A stretch of 8,247 nt of DNA from RGIG1681 sp045596905 (GTDB lineage: Bacteria > Bacillota > Clostridia > Christensenellales > UBA1242): contig JAZODG010000035.1 in the NCBI GenBank assembly GCA_045596905.1, positions 1 through 8,247 of the forward strand, read 5' to 3'. Both the position numbers and the translations under genes were made by a program. Shown here in pieces: positions 6,378-8,247 of this stretch. Each line of letters opens with the position of its first letter. Position 1 is the stretch's first letter. Below the pieces are notes generated by a model. It was not told where the DNA came from. It ran no database searches and worked only from the letters and a program-made list of their open reading frames with translations.

Positions 6378-7142
6378 ATGAGTAGTAATATAAATGGTTT
6401 TATAAATGAAACTCAACTGGTAGACTATTTAAATAATAAAAAAATATCAGAACTTAATACAAACATGCAAAAATTCATTTTTTCTGTTTTTGAAAATGTT
6501 TCTTTAGAACATGTCGTGACTGCTGGAAAAATTGGTGGTCAATTAAAACCCGATTGTTATGTTGAAGTTAATAATAGAAGAAAAAATATCAGTCTTAAAA
6601 TGGGGTCTGGCAATAGCATACATCAAGAATCTTTGAATGGTTTTTGTAACTTTTTAAAACAAAACAATGTTAGTGACGAATCAATAAACACTGTAAAACT
6701 TTTTAATTATGGAGATGGCACAACTGATGGCTCTGGAAGTCACAGATTAAAAGCAAGCCAGTATTATTCACAAAACTCATCAAAAATAGATAAACTTAAT
6801 ATGGAGATTAATTCTAATAAGAATCTTTTAAAAGTCTTGCTAAAAAGATTTATATTCAAAGGGGTTGTTGATAATAATCCATCTGTCGATATAGCTTATC
6901 ATGGAACAATCAATGATGGCATTTGGGCTACGAAAGATGAAATTATAGATTTTCTTATCAATGAAAATCAGCATCGAAAAGGAATACATTTTTCAAGTTT
7001 AACATATCAGGTCTGGAATAGATGTATAAATCGTAATCCAAAAACTGAAAATCGTAGACATATTATGCAAGTCAAATGGTCTTCTATGGTAAAAGATGTT
7101 ATCAAGATAATTACTAGGAGAAGAAATAACAATGACAACTAA
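6378..7142 (+). CDS. Probable restriction endonuclease (subunit 1), nuclease-like
   Basis: This 254-residue protein is probably the endonuclease, or one of two subunits, of a type II restriction system. Residues 57-61 (KPDCY), then ISLKMGSGNS (71-80) and HQE (82-84), resemble a PD-(D/E)xK nuclease core, with D59 and K74 as candidate catalytic residues. The position before xK is S72 rather than E or D, so the acidic residue may be supplied elsewhere (E63 or E84). The C-terminal part (about 203-235) has a conserved-looking TYQVWNRCINRNP, then RR and QVKW, which could be DNA-binding; I recall this pattern only loosely from uncharacterised restriction-type proteins. The start follows a G9 tract. 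The gene overlaps the next by 11 nt, and a cytosine methyltransferase converges on the pair. It is richer in A+T than acpS and the operon genes, suggesting acquisition. The exact family and target site are unknown. Confidence 0.6.
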   Translation: MSSNINGFINETQLVDYLNNKKISELNTNMQKFIFSVFENVSLEHVVTAGKIGGQLKPDCYVEVNNRRKNISLKMGSGNSIHQESLNGFCNFLKQNNVSDESINTVKLFNYGDGTTDGSGSHRLKASQYYSQNSSKIDKLNMEINSNKNLLKVLLKRFIFKGVVDNNPSVDIAYHGTINDGIWATKDEIIDFLINENQHRKGIHFSSLTYQVWNRCINRNPKTENRRHIMQVKWSSMVKDVIKIITRRRNNNDN

Positions 7143-7929
7143 TAGAGGAACTTTTGAAGGAGATATTCAAGAAATAGAGTTTGTTAAGGCATTTAATAAA
7201 GATAGACAAAATATAAATTTCTCTATTTTTACAAACGATATTAACTATACTTTAGACAATGTGTATATGGTTAGAGTAACAACCAACCAATTTTCAAGCT
7301 TAAGTGGCAAAGTTACAAAAACTCGTTCAGATTGTTATGCTATTTATTGTGAAGATGAAAAAATAACAACTATTTTACAAGAAAACGATTATTACCTTAA
7401 TGAAGGAAATATTCAAGGTCTTAACTATACACTCATTGAAAAATCTGGAATCTCTATAAAAATGTCAGATTCTGATAAATATCAAATATTAAAAATAGGT
7501 CCAAACAGTTTTAACTCTTTGTTTGGAAATTATGAGCTAGGTGCTGGTGCAAGTTTATTTTGTATGAAAGATAACGAACTAATAAAAAATAAAGAACTTG
7601 TTGTTGGTTGGAACACAACACTTGAAAATATGAAAAATTATTTTGATTGTATAAACGACACAAATGATTTAATTTCAAATAAAGAAATTTGCCAACACAT
7701 AAAAACTTTCTGTAATAATAAAATCACAGAAATGATTAATAATTCTTTAGAATTGCAACAAAAAATATTTAATGGTTATCCAATATATGATGAACCTTAT
7801 TCTGCGTGGTATTTATTTTCTCATGGAAAATTAGAGAAATTAACTTATATACCTTTCACAGTAACAACAGGTTCTGGTAGAAGCCATGGAGATTATACAA
7901 TTGTATTAAAACCAAAAAAGGAAGATTAA
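7132..7929 (+). CDS. Second nuclease-like protein of the restriction locus
   Basis: This 265-residue protein is not firmly recognised. It shares a spaced pattern with the preceding gene product: SDCY (66-69) and GISIKMSDS (106-114) followed by Q118 and K121, against PDCY and NISLKMGSG followed by Q83. D67 and K110 would be the catalytic candidates if it too is a PD-(D/E)xK-like nuclease. The spacing between the two motifs is longer here (41 residues between D67 and S108). Near the C-terminus is TTGSGRSHGDY (245-255), a glycine/serine/histidine-rich loop of unknown role; the partner has GSGSH at 118-122. No membrane segment or signal peptide is seen. The ATG lies inside the end of the upstream gene (11 nt overlap) after AGGAG with 11 nt spacing, indicating coupled expression and matched amounts. 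A heterodimeric endonuclease, as in BbvCI or Bpu10I, is one reading; a diverged duplicate or specificity factor is another. Confidence 0.5.
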   Translation: MTTNRGTFEGDIQEIEFVKAFNKDRQNINFSIFTNDINYTLDNVYMVRVTTNQFSSLSGKVTKTRSDCYAIYCEDEKITTILQENDYYLNEGNIQGLNYTLIEKSGISIKMSDSDKYQILKIGPNSFNSLFGNYELGAGASLFCMKDNELIKNKELVVGWNTTLENMKNYFDCINDTNDLISNKEICQHIKTFCNNKITEMINNSLELQQKIFNGYPIYDEPYSAWYLFSHGKLEKLTYIPFTVTTGSGRSHGDYTIVLKPKKED

Positions 7930-7947
7930 AGCTAATCTTCCTTTTTT
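7914..7947. terminator. Bidirectional terminator between convergent genes
   Basis: A perfect 15 bp inverted repeat (AAAAAAGGAAGATTA at 7914-7928 with its complement at 7933-7947) encloses a 4 nt loop, AAGC. Each strand ends with six T residues, so it can terminate in both directions. Both stop codons (TAA at 7927-7929 plus, TAG at 7934-7932 minus) lie inside it. Each gene's last four codons, AAA AAG GAA GAT, form one arm. Confidence 0.88.
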
Positions 7948-8247
7948 AATATTCTAACAATTTCATTAGCAAGTAATGTTATTATTGGAACAACAACACT
8001 ATTACCAATTTGCTTATAAGTTTGAGCACCTTTATTTATTTTATATGTTTCTGGATAACCCATAATTCTTAAACATTCTCTTTCTGTTAATCTTCTTTGT
8101 TGCTCAATAACAATAGGAACATTATTTCCACCCGTTCCCATTTTTGCAGTTAAACAAGGTGAAATTCCATCATTTTTAAATTGACATCTTGAAGCTCTAA
8201 CTTCATAAGCCAAAGTATCATTTTTCACATTGATGGATTTTTCTTTT
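7932..8247 (-). CDS. DNA cytosine-C5 methyltransferase, C-terminal part (5' end beyond window)
   Basis: This protein methylates the C5 position of cytosine within a specific site, probably protecting host DNA from the adjacent endonuclease. Only the last 104 residues are in view and the frame is open to the right edge; a GTG at 8228 is internal, not a start. The sequence matches the end of Dcm-type enzymes: GISPCLTAKMGTGGNN just after the target-recognition region, then motif IX (RRLTERECLRIMGYP) and motif X (YKQIGNSVVVPI). Motifs I to VIII, including the catalytic PC motif, lie outside. The GISP-LTA-MGTGGNN form is one I associate with phage and mobile methyltransferases. It is convergent with the two nuclease-like genes, 2 bp apart, and shares their terminator. 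The identity is firm; the recognition site cannot be read from this part. Confidence 0.92.
   Translation of the reverse strand, partial: KEKSINVKNDTLAYEVRASRCQFKNDGISPCLTAKMGTGGNNVPIVIEQQRRLTERECLRIMGYPETYKINKGAQTYKQIGNSVVVPIITLLANEIVRILKKED

Noticed and set aside
7932..8228. GTG at 8228 as the start of a 98-residue methyltransferase-like protein
   Set aside because: The frame is open to the window edge and the protein lacks the N-terminal catalytic motifs, so the gene continues outside the window.
1..8247. CRISPR array, rRNA, tRNA or insertion sequence
   Set aside because: I saw no regularly spaced repeats, cloverleaf with a TTCRA loop, rRNA core sequence or transposase. Covariance and repeat searches were not run.

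Overview
The window is AT-rich DNA that uses the standard bacterial code and has AGGAG-type ribosome binding sites. The prfB gene has its UGA programmed frameshift site. This fits a low-GC Firmicute, probably an uncultured clostridial lineage. That placement is inference; no rRNA or other diagnostic marker is present. The genes whose stops are visible end in UAA or UAG, and none ends in UGA.

Positions 1-3899 (minus strand) form a compact housekeeping operon. In transcription order it carries prfB (peptide chain release factor 2, with a +1 frameshift), a small zinc-ribbon/TM2 membrane protein, tsaD (tRNA t6A synthesis) and a FAD-dependent dehydrogenase of the COG2509 type that runs off the left edge. 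Spacing is 1 bp, an 8 bp overlap and 15 bp. A TTGATT-17-TATAAT promoter precedes prfB and directly abuts the terminator of the gene upstream.

Positions 3987-5639 (minus strand) hold one 550-residue two-helix membrane protein that I do not recognise. Its 5' side is a 353 bp intergenic region. That region contains a strong minus-strand promoter, a 10 bp inverted repeat and an intrinsic terminator, all upstream of the start codon. This is either a roughly 100 nt small RNA or an attenuated leader of the 550-residue gene.

Positions 5993-6340 (plus strand) encode acpS (holo-ACP synthase), which has no visible Shine-Dalgarno sequence and may be leaderless.

Positions 6378-8247 are an accessory island and look like a type II restriction-modification system. 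Two overlapping plus-strand genes encode nuclease-like proteins that share a short motif pattern (D-C-Y, then I-S-x-K-M). They converge with a minus-strand cytosine-C5 DNA methyltransferase cut by the right edge. A run of nine G residues serves as the ribosome binding site of the first nuclease-like gene and could be a phase-variation switch. A 15 bp perfect bidirectional terminator spans both convergent stop codons and encodes the same KKED tail in both proteins.
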